A DNA stretch of 34,702 nucleotides from DATGMS01 sp040905145 (GCA_040905145.1 JBBDSC010000128.1:1-34702); one strand, 5' to 3'. Positions 16,367-25,139 are shown, counted from the stretch's first letter. Notes: generated by a model from the sequence alone, not told the origin. Numbers and translations: made by a program.

Positions 16367-17641
16367 TCAGGATTTATCGGAGATTTTTTCTTTTTCAAGA
16401 TCAAATAAGTCAGAAATCAGATCAATCATTTGCTCTGCCTCATTCCGCTTACAGGCAGCCCGAAGTTGAACTACTGGCACTTTGAGGATTTTCTGCATCA
16501 TGCTTTTGGTGATCTTATCAATGATGGCATATTCTTTTACGTCCGCATTTTTAAGGTATCTCTCCAGCTCTTCTTTTCTAATAAGTTCCAGTGCATTTTT
16601 AAGTTTATTGATGGTTGGGGAAGCCATCGATTCTTTTTTCCAATCATAAAAGCCTTCTATGCTTTCCTCGATAATGGATTCTACCTTGGGAATGGAGGCC
16701 AGCCTTTTTTCAAGTGCTTTGCTGGCTTTACTTTTAATGTTATCTACATTATACAATAAAGCTCCTGGGACATCCTCTATAGAGGTATCGATGCTTCTCG
16801 GAACAGATAAATCAACAAATAGCTTATAGCTTTTGATATCAAATGTTTTGACCAAAGACTTTGTAATAAATGGCTCAGATTTCATAATGGAAGAGACAAT
16901 CACATCTGCTTCCTCCATGGCTTCATAACAGCGCTCAAAAGGAATTACCTTGAAATTAAATTCATCCGCCAGGTCCTTGGCTTTTTGATAAGACCTATTG
17001 GCGATGGTGACTTTAGCATCGGGTATATGCACCATGTTTTTAGCCACATCCTCCCCAATTTCACCAACCCCTATCAATAGGATCCGTGGCTGAAAGGTAT
17101 TGGAAGTAAGTTCTTCAATCAATTCTACCGCAGCATACGATATGGACGCTGCGCCATCCCTGAAAGGAGTCTCCTGTACCACTCTTTTGTTGGTGTAGAA
17201 AATAGTATGCATAAGGCGGTGTAGGAAAGGGCCTGCCATATCCGAATCAGCAGATGCTTGATAAGCCCGCTTTACCTGACTGGAGATCTGCATGTCCCCT
17301 ACTACCTGGGCTTCCAATCCCATCGCTACCCTGAACAGGTGTTGAATGGCTTTCCGGTCATCATTGAAAAGCTTAAAATACTCCAAATAGGAAACCACAT
17401 CCTCCAAACCTTTTTCCAGTCCGATCAGTTTGATTATTTCGGTACTCAAGTCCAGTTCATGGGAATAATAAACTTCTGTCCTATTGCAGGTAGATAAAAT
17501 CAAGGTATCCGTAACACTAAAAAAATCCTTTAACTTAATTAAAATGGATTGGATGGCCGTGTCATCTAAAGAAATTATCTCTCGTATCTCTACAGGGGCA
17601 ATTTTATAAGATAAACTTAAAGCTCTAAATTTATTTTGCAT
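16367..17641 (-). CDS. hemA: Glutamyl-tRNA reductase
   Basis: HemA reduces glutamyl-tRNA to glutamate-1-semialdehyde, the first committed step of the C5 route to tetrapyrroles. The 424-residue protein has the catalytic Cys52 in LSTCNRTEVYY, the VVGDMQISSQVKRAYQ segment (about 113-128, with Asp where many have Glu), RDGAASISYAAVELIEEL, the NADPH fold LLIGVGEIGEDVAKNM (about 188-203), IANRSYQKAKDLA, DVIVSSIMK, a spinal helix and a C-terminal dimerisation domain. An upstream CAAATTTA on the plus strand at 17663-17670 reads as TAAATTTG on the minus strand and is a possible -7 box, though it would leave a leader of only about 15 nt. It is followed by the WG-repeat gene. Confidence 0.96.
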   Translation of the reverse strand: MQNKFRALSLSYKIAPVEIREIISLDDTAIQSILIKLKDFFSVTDTLILSTCNRTEVYYSHELDLSTEIIKLIGLEKGLEDVVSYLEYFKLFNDDRKAIQHLFRVAMGLEAQVVGDMQISSQVKRAYQASADSDMAGPFLHRLMHTIFYTNKRVVQETPFRDGAASISYAAVELIEELTSNTFQPRILLIGVGEIGEDVAKNMVHIPDAKVTIANRSYQKAKDLADEFNFKVIPFERCYEAMEEADVIVSSIMKSEPFITKSLVKTFDIKSYKLFVDLSVPRSIDTSIEDVPGALLYNVDNIKSKASKALEKRLASIPKVESIIEESIEGFYDWKKESMASPTINKLKNALELIRKEELERYLKNADVKEYAIIDKITKSMMQKILKVPVVQLRAACKRNEAEQMIDLISDLFDLEKEKISDKS

Positions 17642-17876
17642 TATGGGAAATATTTACTTCTGCAAATTTACCACAGAATGATCATGAATTGAACATATTC
17701 AACCGCTTATCTTTAATTTATAATATGTCTAAATAAGGGGTTTTTGAATTCGAATTTTAATTTGGTACAATAATACAATAATCGTTAAAATTGGAAAATA
17801 ATTCCAAAATCATTAACTTATGTTCTCTAACTACTTTTAACTGCTTTTTTAATGATGGTGCTTACACATTGGACTA

Positions 17877-18587
17877 ATGATAAGAAAACTTCTTTATTTT
17901 TTGAAATTGTATTTTGGGTTTTCAAGAAGGGAATCCAGAGGATTTCTATTGGTTTTCCCTGTACTTGTTCTTCTTTATTTTATTCCCGTAATATATAACC
18001 GGATGATAAAGTTTTCAACTCAGGATCATTATCAAGCTTATTTAAGCCAAGTGGATTTGCTTAAAGCTTCAGGAATGAACCGTTCAGGTTTAGTGGAAAT
18101 GGATGCTACTAAAGCTGATTTGAGTATGACAGATGAACAGGACACTCTTAAAAAATACAGTACCTACAGAAAGCCCAAAGAGCCAAAAATCAATTTGATG
18201 GCTTTTTCAGAAGCAGATTCCATTGTTTTGCAGGTAGTCCCTGGCATAGGGCAGGTCCTTGCAGGGAGAATAATTAAATACCGCGAAAGTTTGGGCGGGT
18301 TCCATCAGGAACAACAATTGTTGGAGGTGTATGGGGTTACGGAAGAAGTTGCCAAAAAGGTCTTTGAATATTTTTCATTCACACCGGCCATACATAAAAA
18401 ATTAAAGGTTAATGAATGGGAAGCGGGTGAACTTGCAGAACATCCTTATATCAACTATGGCCCTGCCAAAGTAATTGTGGCCTACAGAAAGCAGCACGGC
18501 AATTATAATAGTGCGGAGGACCTGCTGAAAATTAAAATTTTCAATGAGGATTGGCTGGATAGGGTACGGCCTTATTTGGTATTTTAG
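17877..18587 (+). CDS. Membrane-anchored ComEA-like helix-hairpin-helix protein
   Basis: The 236-residue protein has a short basic N-terminus, a single membrane helix (about 22-42, GFLLVFPVLVLLYFIPVIYN), a linker to about 110, and then two ComEA-type helix-hairpin-helix modules. The first (about 117-166) has LQVVPGIGQVLAGRIIKYRE followed by a GGF turn; the second (about 186-236) has YGPAKVIVAYRKQHGNY followed by DLLKI. Such modules bind DNA without sequence preference. In competence proteins they receive DNA at the outer face of the inner membrane, and this topology would put the modules in the periplasm. No com genes are adjacent, so a role in DNA uptake is only possible. It diverges from hemA. 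Confidence 0.85.
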   Translation: MIRKLLYFLKLYFGFSRRESRGFLLVFPVLVLLYFIPVIYNRMIKFSTQDHYQAYLSQVDLLKASGMNRSGLVEMDATKADLSMTDEQDTLKKYSTYRKPKEPKINLMAFSEADSIVLQVVPGIGQVLAGRIIKYRESLGGFHQEQQLLEVYGVTEEVAKKVFEYFSFTPAIHKKLKVNEWEAGELAEHPYINYGPAKVIVAYRKQHGNYNSAEDLLKIKIFNEDWLDRVRPYLVF

Positions 18588-18681
18588 AAAGAATTAAATC
18601 AATATTTATATAATCGGATATGGTGCGCAAAACGCGCTCCAGAGGAACTCAATACTATATACTTTATATTAAATACCGGAT

Positions 18682-20319
18682 TCAATAAACCCTTTCACCG
18701 CCCACATAAGTTTTTTTGACAGGAAGATCCCTTAATTCTTCTTCCGGAGCAGTCATGATGTCTCTCTCCATGATCACAAAATCAGCCAACTTCCCGGCTT
18801 CAATACTTCCTTTTAGCTTTTCTTCAAAATTGGCATAGGCCGCCCAGATGGTCATTCCTTTTAAAGCCTCTTCCCTTGTCAATTTGTTTTTCACCTGAAA
18901 ACCCTTCTCCGGCCAGTTTTCCGCATCCTTTCTGGCCACAGCCGAATGAAAGCCAAACAAGGGGTTGATGGATTCTACCGGAAAATCACTACCCAGTGCA
19001 ATAAAACCATTTTGGTCCAAAAGGTCCTTGAAAACATAAGCATCTTTTATCCTTTCTGGGCCCAGCCGCTCTTCGGCCCAATACATGTCGGAAGTAGCAT
19101 GGGTAGGCTGCACGGAAGGGATAATCCTGTAGCGCCCAAATTTGGAGATATCTTTTCCGTTGACCACCTGCGCATGCTCGATCCTCCATCTTCTGTCATT
19201 TTCACCTTTCAATATTTTGGCATAAATATTCAGTATGGTCCTGTTGGCTGAGTCTCCGATACCATGGGTATTCAACTGAAAACCGTGCTGATGTATTTCT
19301 CTGGCCAATGATTCAAATTTTTCTTTTGTATGGAGTAAAAATCCTTGTTCTTCCGGGGCATCATGATAAGGGGCCAATAAAGCGGCACCTCTTGAACCCA
19401 GTGCGCCGTCGCCGTAAATTTTGAAACTTTTTACGGTCAGTTGGTCATTCTGGTGGGGTCCTTTTTCAAAGTAATAATCTTTGTTTTCTTTGCTTGGTTG
19501 GATCATGGCATAAATGCGCATTTTGAGGGATCCTTCCCTGTGCATTTTATCCATCAGATCAATCGTCTCCCGGTCCAATCCTGCGTCCACCACTGTCGTC
19601 AAACCTACCTTAAAACAATTTTCCTGGGCAGCGATCAAAGCATTTCTTGCTTCTGACTCGGTTACTTCAGGGATTTTGCCGGAGACTTTTCCAATGGCAT
19701 TATCAATCAACACTCCGGTAGGTTGGCCATTTTCCATGATCACCTTGCCACCCAATAGAGAAGTGGAGGCGGTAACTTCTCCCATGTCCAATGCCTTTTG
19801 ATTGGCCAGAGCAGCGTGATTATCTATCCTGGTCAACAGCACGGGGGTATCCGGAAATAATTCGTCCAACTTTTCCTTATTTGGAAAAGCTTTTCCTTCC
19901 CAAAGATTCTGATCCCAACCTCTTCCCAGTACCCACGCCTGGTCTGGATTTGCTTCACGGTGCTTTATAACCCTTTTGATTAATTCCTCGAAAGAAGCGG
20001 AGCCTGTTAAATCAGCCTCCTGAAGGCTGATTCCATATCCATGAAAATGGGCATGTGCATCGATAAAGCCGGGATAGACAAAAGCCCCTTGAAGGTCTAT
20101 GATTTCAGCGGCTTCATACTTTAAAATTTCCTCATTGGTTCCTGTTGCAATAAACCGTCCTTTTCTTACCGCAAAAGCTTCTGATATTTCAAAATTGCCA
20201 TCCACTGTATATATGCTGCCATTATGCACGATAAGATCCGCATGCTGTTTTTTCTTGCAAGACATGGCCATACCCAAAGAAAGACAAGTGAGAAAGGGAA
20301 TAAGTAGGGTTGAATTCAT
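18682..20319 (-). CDS. Exported YtcJ-like amidohydrolase (amidohydrolase_3)
   Basis: The 545-residue protein belongs to the metal-dependent amidohydrolase superfamily, YtcJ/NfdA-like branch. It has a signal peptide with a possible lipobox ending at Cys21 (GMAMSCKKK, not ideal). The metal motif is DAHAHFHGYG (His89, His91), and LGRGWDQNLW and TRIDNHAALAN follow. Later motifs are KIYGDGALGSRGAALL (the superfamily Lys/Asp region), NTHGIGDSANR, RRWRIEHAQ and LGSDFPVESINPLFGFHSA (final Asp). A beta-sandwich piece occupies both ends, including DLQGAFVYPGFID and KLADFVIME. Relatives hydrolyse amides or formamides; the substrate cannot be told. It converges with the helix-hairpin-helix gene. Confidence 0.88.
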   Translation of the reverse strand: MNSTLLIPFLTCLSLGMAMSCKKKQHADLIVHNGSIYTVDGNFEISEAFAVRKGRFIATGTNEEILKYEAAEIIDLQGAFVYPGFIDAHAHFHGYGISLQEADLTGSASFEELIKRVIKHREANPDQAWVLGRGWDQNLWEGKAFPNKEKLDELFPDTPVLLTRIDNHAALANQKALDMGEVTASTSLLGGKVIMENGQPTGVLIDNAIGKVSGKIPEVTESEARNALIAAQENCFKVGLTTVVDAGLDRETIDLMDKMHREGSLKMRIYAMIQPSKENKDYYFEKGPHQNDQLTVKSFKIYGDGALGSRGAALLAPYHDAPEEQGFLLHTKEKFESLAREIHQHGFQLNTHGIGDSANRTILNIYAKILKGENDRRWRIEHAQVVNGKDISKFGRYRIIPSVQPTHATSDMYWAEERLGPERIKDAYVFKDLLDQNGFIALGSDFPVESINPLFGFHSAVARKDAENWPEKGFQVKNKLTREEALKGMTIWAAYANFEEKLKGSIEAGKLADFVIMERDIMTAPEEELRDLPVKKTYVGGERVY

Positions 20320-20341
20320 TTTTCGGAAGTAATTTTAATTA

Positions 20342-20349
20342 TAAATTTG
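20342..20349 (+). promoter_or_regulatory. Candidate -7 box for the HsdR-N-like gene
   Basis: TAAATTTG fits TAnnTTTG, and transcription would start near 20354, about 15 nt before the ATG. The -33 position reads TTTTTC rather than TTTG. Confidence 0.3.
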
Positions 20350-20368
20350 AAGCACCCATATTTGCATA

Positions 20369-20836
20369 ATGATAGAAAACCATTACGTTTTTTTGAAAGA
20401 ACCTTTAAACCTGCCATCCTGCGATTTTCAGATAAAGGATGAGGAGGGGAAATTAAGTATTTTTGATGCATTGCGAAAGAAATTCTTGATGCTGACCCCC
20501 GAAGAGTGGGTAAGACAGCATGTAATTTACTATCTGATCACCCATAAGCAATACCCTAGAAGCCTTTTTTCCCTGGAAAAGGGAATAAAGTACAATCAGA
20601 TCCAAAAACGTTTTGATATATTGGTTTTGGACAGGGAAGGAAACCCTTTTCTTCTTGTGGAGTGCAAAGCTCCGGATATTAAATTAAGTCAAAAAACAGC
20701 AGAGCAAATAGCCGTCTATAATCAAACTGTTGGGGCTAAGTACCTGGCTATATCCAATGGGAAACGACATATTTGCCTCGAATTTAATGCCGCTGCGGGA
20801 TCATTTAAGCAATTGAGGGAGTTTCCTGCGTTTTAA
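20369..20836 (+). CDS. Stand-alone HsdR N-terminal-like (PD-(D/E)xK) protein
   Basis: The 155-residue protein resembles the nuclease-like N-terminal domain of type I restriction HsdR subunits (HSDR_N_2). It has PEEWVRQHVIYYLI (Glu46 early helix), a RFDILVLDREGNPFLLVECKA core giving Asp83 and Glu98-x-Lys100 of the PD-(D/E)xK motif, and QTAEQ-like/AVYNQTVGAKYLAISNG strands. There is no helicase part, no HsdM or HsdS nearby, and the length equals the domain alone. Stand-alone copies occur across Bacteroidota, apparently as chromosomal genes of unknown role, so a working restriction system is not implied. The catalytic residues look complete, so a nuclease function is possible. Confidence 0.85.
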   Translation: MIENHYVFLKEPLNLPSCDFQIKDEEGKLSIFDALRKKFLMLTPEEWVRQHVIYYLITHKQYPRSLFSLEKGIKYNQIQKRFDILVLDREGNPFLLVECKAPDIKLSQKTAEQIAVYNQTVGAKYLAISNGKRHICLEFNAAAGSFKQLREFPAF

Positions 20837-21868
20837 AGGTGGGGAGAGAGAAGCGGGAAGACCGAAGCCTTTAGAAACTGATAACCATGGGAAGACATTA
20901 CAGGCTGGAAGACCGAAGTCGTCTGCCTGCCGAAGGTAGGGAAGAAGAATGGAGAAGTTGAAGGTTTTAATTGCCCTGTCCTTCAGGGCGGGGAATGGAA
21001 TAGGGGGAAAAATCCGGGCTTTAGCCCCATTAATCGGCCCATCCGGGATAATGTGGCTAAAGCCGCAAGGATTACTTGTCCATTTTCCCGTTGGCTAAAG
21101 CCAACGGCAATTGAATAAATAGCCAAAAGCATTTATTGTAATGTTTACCCAGCTGGAAGTTTTATGGCTTGAACAGAAAAATATTAAGTGGAAGTGTCAA
21201 CTAAATTCAGGACATGACACCGGGGATCAAAAGGGGTCTCTCTACGTCCCCATCCGCTCCAAAGGATTGAACAGTTCTCAGCCATGAGTGGAAATTTAAC
21301 TGTCGGGATGAATTAATTGTGATAAAATTGATTACTTTTGCGGGCTTAATGGAATACAGAGTCAACATATTTTCCCTGGTATTGATCGCTGGCATAGCGG
21401 CATCTTCTATAATAAATGGAAGATCGTCTTTTAAATCCGGATTTGGTACAACTGTCCAGGAGTCCAAAGTTAATAAAGAAGAGCGTGCAACCTGGGTTGG
21501 CCTAGGTAGTTCCACTAAAGCACTCTTACTGAAAAAATGCTTTTCGGATTTTATTTTTGAGATAGGAGAATTCCCGTTAAAGCCAGGCAATAATTTTTGG
21601 TTATTGCAGGAATATTTTCCGCTATTTTCTGTAAGAAATGTTTTTTACCACCATATTGCCATTAACGGTCCATAATTTTTTTCAAGGCATAATTTTTCCT
21701 CAAACAATAAAACCTGTTCCCAGGTAAATTGAGCTTCTGTAATCATTTAATCAGCTAGAACAAAATTATTCCCCCCAATAATCATTGACATTCAACTTAG
21801 AATTTTACCAGGACAAATTTCCCAGCTGTGTCTAATAAGGCCATTAATATTCTTTAGCCATTTAAAAG
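20837..21868. other. About 1 kb without a confident gene: repeats and ambiguous open frames
   Basis: The left third holds the REP/MITE-like repeat listed separately, with several short hairpins. From 21194 a short inverted repeat, GTGTCA/TGACAC, surrounds part of a 15-mer that recurs near 28150. From 21207 to about 21675 both strands are open: a minus frame of about 127 codons (TTG start, ending PLLIPGVMS) and a plus frame of 118 codons. The minus translation looks more protein-like (balanced charge, DSWTVVPNPDLKDDLPF), but I recognise neither. The last 190 bp before the next gene show nothing definite. Confidence 0.5.
20965..21110. repeat. REP/MITE-like intergenic repeat, copy A
   Basis: This stretch contains hairpin GCCCTG-TCCTT-CAGGGC (20973-20989), then GGGCTTTAGCCC (21016-21027), a GATAATG block, and CCGTTGGCTAAAGCCAACGG (21088-21107), a near-perfect 20-nt palindrome. 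The part up to 21052 aligns with 28035-28128 block by block: GGTTTTA, TTGCCC, TTCAGGGC, GGCTTTAGCCCCATTAA and CCGGGATAATG. Its noncoding position and hairpins suggest a mobile repeat of the REP/MITE kind. Confidence 0.75.
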
Positions 21869-22333
21869 ATGCTTGAAAAATTATTGTATACCTTCCTAAT
21901 AAGTATTTCCCCATTCGGTGAGGCCCGTGCCGGTATACCTTATGCCATTTTAAAGGATGTGCCGTTTTCTTTGGCATTTACCGTTGGATTGCTGGGCAAT
22001 TTGTTGATTTTTCCCTTGCTCATGTGGTTGATCGAAACTTTCAGCCAAAAGTTATGGCCGAGCCGTACTTATCGAAAAGGAGTGATCAATCTCTCCAGGA
22101 GAGCAAAAAAGGGGATGGGGATCAAAATGGAAAAATATGGATTTTGGGCATTGATGATATTGGTAATGATTCCCTTGCCAGGAACAGGGGCCTATATAGC
22201 CACCATTGCTGCTTATGTACTAAAGATAGAGCGGAAAAAAGCCTTCTGGTCAATTAGTTTAGGGGTGTTGATTTCCTGTATCGTGATGACGGTGGGGGCT
22301 TATTTTGGTAATATAGGGTTGGATCTTCTATAA
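21869..22333 (+). CDS. Small multidrug export family membrane protein (COG2426)
   Basis: The 154-residue protein has about four membrane helices and the family's signature segments: LISISPFGEARAGIPYAI near the N-terminus, FPLLMWLIETF after a hydrophobic helix, a basic loop (RTYRKGVINLSRRAKKGMG), MIPLPGTGAYIATIAAYVL, and a last helix (ISLGVLISCIVMTVGAYFG). The family is annotated as putative small multidrug export proteins, but evidence for drug transport is thin and it is better described as a DedA-like small membrane protein. The start codon ATG at 21869 precedes the first helix. The stop lies 4 nt from the stop of the convergent DUF1080 gene. Confidence 0.86.
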   Translation: MLEKLLYTFLISISPFGEARAGIPYAILKDVPFSLAFTVGLLGNLLIFPLLMWLIETFSQKLWPSRTYRKGVINLSRRAKKGMGIKMEKYGFWALMILVMIPLPGTGAYIATIAAYVLKIERKKAFWSISLGVLISCIVMTVGAYFGNIGLDLL

Positions 22334-22337
22334 ATTT

Positions 22338-23036
22338 TTATTCATTCAATTCTTGGATTGGGGTCAAAATAATTTTGCGGAATTCCACCTCGGAACCTTC
22401 GGCTTGCAACGCAATTTGACCTTTAGTGGCGGTAGCATTGTAACCGTGATTGACCAGATCTCCGTTTACCCAAACTTTTACGGCATCTTCCAGGCATTCA
22501 ATGGTCATGCTGTTCCATTCCCCGACAGGATTTTCCGATCCATCAGTTAAATTAAGTATTCTTCTGTTTTTTCCCTCAGTAATCCCCCATTCCTCTTTGG
22601 GCCCCCTTCTTTCTTCCATATCCGGTACGGTGATATCTTCCACAATACACCAGAAATCCCCGGCGTTTTCATGCATCATTTGTACTTCTATGGATTTGGG
22701 AAACATGTCATAAAGCGCACGGGGAGTGGAGGCATGCACAAGAACCCCACAGTTTCCGGGCTTTGCGGCAAAGCGGTATTCCACCTCAAGCCGGTAATTT
22801 TCATGAATGGCATCAGAAATCAAGTGTCCGTTGGGTGTACCCAGGCTTACGATCATACTGTCTCTCACAAGAAAAGGGATGACTGCATTGGGATTTTTGT
22901 CCCGTTCGGGTACATCCATATGCCATCCATCGAGATCTTTGCCATTGAACAGGCTTTTGGATTGGGATTTAGAATTGAAAGTTATAATCGTAACCAGGAG
23001 GATGGACAGTAGTGCTGTTTTTCGGTTAAAGGTCAT
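22338..23036 (-). CDS. Secreted DUF1080 (3-keto-disaccharide hydrolase-like) protein
   Basis: The 232-residue protein has a signal peptide (about 1-24, ending FNSKSQ) and one DUF1080 concanavalin-like domain. The family landmarks are LFNGKDLDGWHMD at the start, LEVEYRFAAKPGNCGVLVHA, SIEVQMMHENAGDFWCI, a Pro/Gly-rich GPKEEWGI loop, PVGEWNSMTIECLEDAVKVWVNGDLVN, and a final GQIALQAEGSEVEFRKIIL strand. Several members cleave 3-keto-glycosides after oxidation of the sugar by a GMC or Gfo/Idh partner. No such partner is adjacent, though a sequence resembling a GMC-associated domain lies at the far right of the window. The periplasm or outer surface is the likely site. Confidence 0.9.
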   Translation of the reverse strand: MTFNRKTALLSILLVTIITFNSKSQSKSLFNGKDLDGWHMDVPERDKNPNAVIPFLVRDSMIVSLGTPNGHLISDAIHENYRLEVEYRFAAKPGNCGVLVHASTPRALYDMFPKSIEVQMMHENAGDFWCIVEDITVPDMEERRGPKEEWGITEGKNRRILNLTDGSENPVGEWNSMTIECLEDAVKVWVNGDLVNHGYNATATKGQIALQAEGSEVEFRKIILTPIQELNE

Positions 23037-23394
23037 ATTGCTTTAAAATAATGGAAGAACCAAGATAGACAAACTTTTCTTATAGGTCGTAATTCAGGAG
23101 CACTTCTTTCAGTTTTTGAAGGGTAAAAAAACCGATTAATTTAAGCTACCAGAAATATCAGGGGTTGTGGTAAGCTTTTTGCATGCACTTTATGCTTGGA
23201 GTCTGCCTGTAAATGTTTGGGTTCCCGCAGATTTCGCAGATGCATTCAGATAATTTTTGACCGTCATCAGCGAAAGTCAGTATATTCTGCGGGAAATCTT
23301 TCCTAAGCGTGCAGATATAAACAGACACCAATGATGGTAAATCCAGGATGGCTTTACTTAATTGTAATCTTAAATCTCTCAAACCCTCACAATT
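23037..23394. other. About 360 bp gap with an inverted-repeat element
   Basis: No gene is convincing here. The section 23160-23330 carries the inverted repeat listed separately and a minus-strand open frame of 74 codons over it (Cys-rich, lacking any family signature), which looks like repeat rather than gene. The remaining parts show nothing definite. Confidence 0.5.
23222..23295. repeat. Inverted repeat, probable interspersed intergenic element
   Basis: TTCCCGCAGA at 23222-23231 is the exact complement of TCTGCGGGAA at 23286-23295. The first arm is followed by TTTCGCAGATG and the second by ATC and, further on, GTGCAGAT, so the arms carry related CGCAGAT words. Similar words in intergenic DNA are common in Bacteroidota genomes, which is why I read this as an interspersed repeat. 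Confidence 0.55.
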
Positions 23395-24009
23395 ATGTCA
23401 GCTACAAATTTATTGATTGTTTTCTACAGTTCCACGGGAGCAAATTATCAAATGGCCCAATGGGCAGAAGAAGGTGCCAAATCCACAGGAGCCAACGTGA
23501 AGTTAACAAGGTTTCCTGAAACTGCCCCTAAAGAGGCTATTTCTTCCAATCCGGCATGGGAAAAAAATGTTGAAAACATAAAAGATGTCCCGGAAGTCAT
23601 CTTGGATGATCTGGAATGGGCAGAGGGGATCATTTTCAGTGCCCCTACCCGGTATGGCAGCACCCCTTCACAAGTTCAGTCTTTTTTGGATACCACGGGC
23701 GGTCTTTGGTTTTCCGGTAAACTTCTCAATAAAGTGGTAAGTGCCATGACCAGTGCACAAAATCCACATGGAGGACAAGAATCCACCATATTAGCCATAT
23801 ATAAAAATATGTGCCATTGGGGGGCGATCATTGTTGCTCCGGGATATAGCGATAAGGTCACTTTTTCTTCTGGGGGAAATCCTTATGGTACAAGCACAAC
23901 CGTAGATCAATCAGGAAAAATACTGGACGATATCGAAGAGGGAGTAAAGCACCAGGCCAAGAGGACCGTGGAAATTGCCTCTTTGATCCATCGGAAGCAA
24001 AGATTCTAA
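23395..24009 (+). CDS. NAD(P)H:quinone oxidoreductase, WrbA family flavoprotein
   Basis: The 204-residue protein has the flavodoxin-like FMN-binding start LLIVFYSSTGANYQMAQWA (about 6-24), in which the STGAN loop binds phosphate, and the WrbA signature SAPTRYGSTPSQVQSFLDTT (about 82-101). FSGKLLNKVVSAMTSAQNPHGGQESTI and the C-terminal GGNPYGTSTTV follow. WrbA-type enzymes reduce quinones by two electrons and guard against oxidative stress. Length and motif order fit. The ATG at 23395 is well placed. It ends 11 nt from the stop of the convergent alanine dehydrogenase gene. Confidence 0.93.
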   Translation: MSATNLLIVFYSSTGANYQMAQWAEEGAKSTGANVKLTRFPETAPKEAISSNPAWEKNVENIKDVPEVILDDLEWAEGIIFSAPTRYGSTPSQVQSFLDTTGGLWFSGKLLNKVVSAMTSAQNPHGGQESTILAIYKNMCHWGAIIVAPGYSDKVTFSSGGNPYGTSTTVDQSGKILDDIEEGVKHQAKRTVEIASLIHRKQRF

Positions 24010-24020
24010 AGGGATACTAA

Positions 24021-25139
24021 CTAATCGACCAGATGTTTTTCTACCGGCACAAATGGCAAATTAAAAGTATCCGCTACGGCTTTGTATACAACATCCCCTT
24101 TGATAATGTTCAATCCGGCTATTAATTCAGGATTTTCCCGGGAGGCTTTTTTCCAACCTTTTTCGGCCAGTTGAATGGCATAAGGCAGCGTGGCGTTGGT
24201 AAGGGCCAAAGTGGAGGTAAAAGGGACCGCCCCTGGCATATTAGCCACACAATAATGCACCACGCCATCAATTACAAAAGTAGGCGCTTCATGGGTGGTG
24301 GGTTGGCAGGTTTCAATACATCCGCCCTGATCTACAGCTACATCCACCAGAACAGCTCCAGGTTTCATTTCTTTCAACATGTTCCTGGTGATCAAGTGAG
24401 GGGTTTTCGCTCCTGTGATCAATATGGCACCGACAATTAAATCCGCGTCTTTAATTAATTTCCGGATATTCAATTCATTGGACATCATCGTCTTTACATT
24501 GGCAGGCATTATTTCAGAAAGATACCGCATTCTTGGCAGGGACAAGTCCATAATGGTCACATCAGCACCTAAACCAGCAGCCATATAGGCCGCTTGGGTA
24601 CCAACAATCCCCGCTCCAAGAATAATCACTTTAGCAGGAAGAATGCCCGGTACTCCTCCCAAAAGAATCCCCCTGCCACCGAAAGGTTTTTCCAAATAGT
24701 TGGCCCCTTTTTGGACCGCCATTCGACCGGCTACTTCGGACATAGGGATCAATAGGGGCAAACTTTTATCCGCTTTTTCGACGGTTTCATAAGCAAGACA
24801 AATGGATTGGCTTTCGATCATTGCCTTGGTTAAAGGTTCATAAGAAGCAAAGTGGAAAAAAGCAAATAATAACTGGCCTTTTCGGATCAGAGGATATTCT
24901 GAAGCTATTGGCTCTTTGACCTTCATGATCATATCCGCAATGGCGTAAATCTCTTCAATAGTGGAAAGGGTCTTTGCACCGACGTTTCTATAAAGTTCAT
25001 CTGGAAACTCACTGCCTTCACCAGCCGCTTGTTGGATATATATCTTGTGGCCTCTTTTGATAAGCTCTTTAGCACCAGAAGGGGTCAATGCTACACGGTT
25101 TTCATTATTTTTTATTTCTTTGGGAATGCCAATGATCAT
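24021..25139 (-). CDS. ald: Alanine dehydrogenase
   Basis: The 372-residue enzyme interconverts alanine and pyruvate with NAD and ammonia. It has IGIPKEIKNNENRVALTP at the start (Arg15), the catalytic Lys75 in MKVKEP, His96 in FAFFHFAS, the nucleotide-binding VIILGAGIVGTQAAYMA (about 171-187, GxGxxG at 175-180), VDVAVDQGGCIETC with the catalytic Asp, and CVANMPGAVPFTSTLALTNATLPY. Length and motif order match Ald throughout. The related lysine-forming saccharopine enzymes lack the KVKEP/HFAS pair in this arrangement. The gene is a single unit, converging with the WrbA gene. Confidence 0.96.
   Translation of the reverse strand: MIIGIPKEIKNNENRVALTPSGAKELIKRGHKIYIQQAAGEGSEFPDELYRNVGAKTLSTIEEIYAIADMIMKVKEPIASEYPLIRKGQLLFAFFHFASYEPLTKAMIESQSICLAYETVEKADKSLPLLIPMSEVAGRMAVQKGANYLEKPFGGRGILLGGVPGILPAKVIILGAGIVGTQAAYMAAGLGADVTIMDLSLPRMRYLSEIMPANVKTMMSNELNIRKLIKDADLIVGAILITGAKTPHLITRNMLKEMKPGAVLVDVAVDQGGCIETCQPTTHEAPTFVIDGVVHYCVANMPGAVPFTSTLALTNATLPYAIQLAEKGWKKASRENPELIAGLNIIKGDVVYKAVADTFNLPFVPVEKHLVD

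Noticed and set aside
18622..18640. GGTGCGC-AAAAC-GCGCTCC hairpin between the helix-hairpin-helix and amidohydrolase genes
   Set aside because: One mismatch in the stem and no T-tract on either side, so an intrinsic terminator is not supported.
21319..21675. 118-codon plus-strand open frame
   Set aside because: Ser-rich, with the look of an antisense reading, and in conflict with a more protein-like minus frame; neither is called.
23158..23382. 74-codon minus-strand open frame
   Set aside because: It covers the inverted repeat and shows no family signature, so it is treated as repeat sequence.
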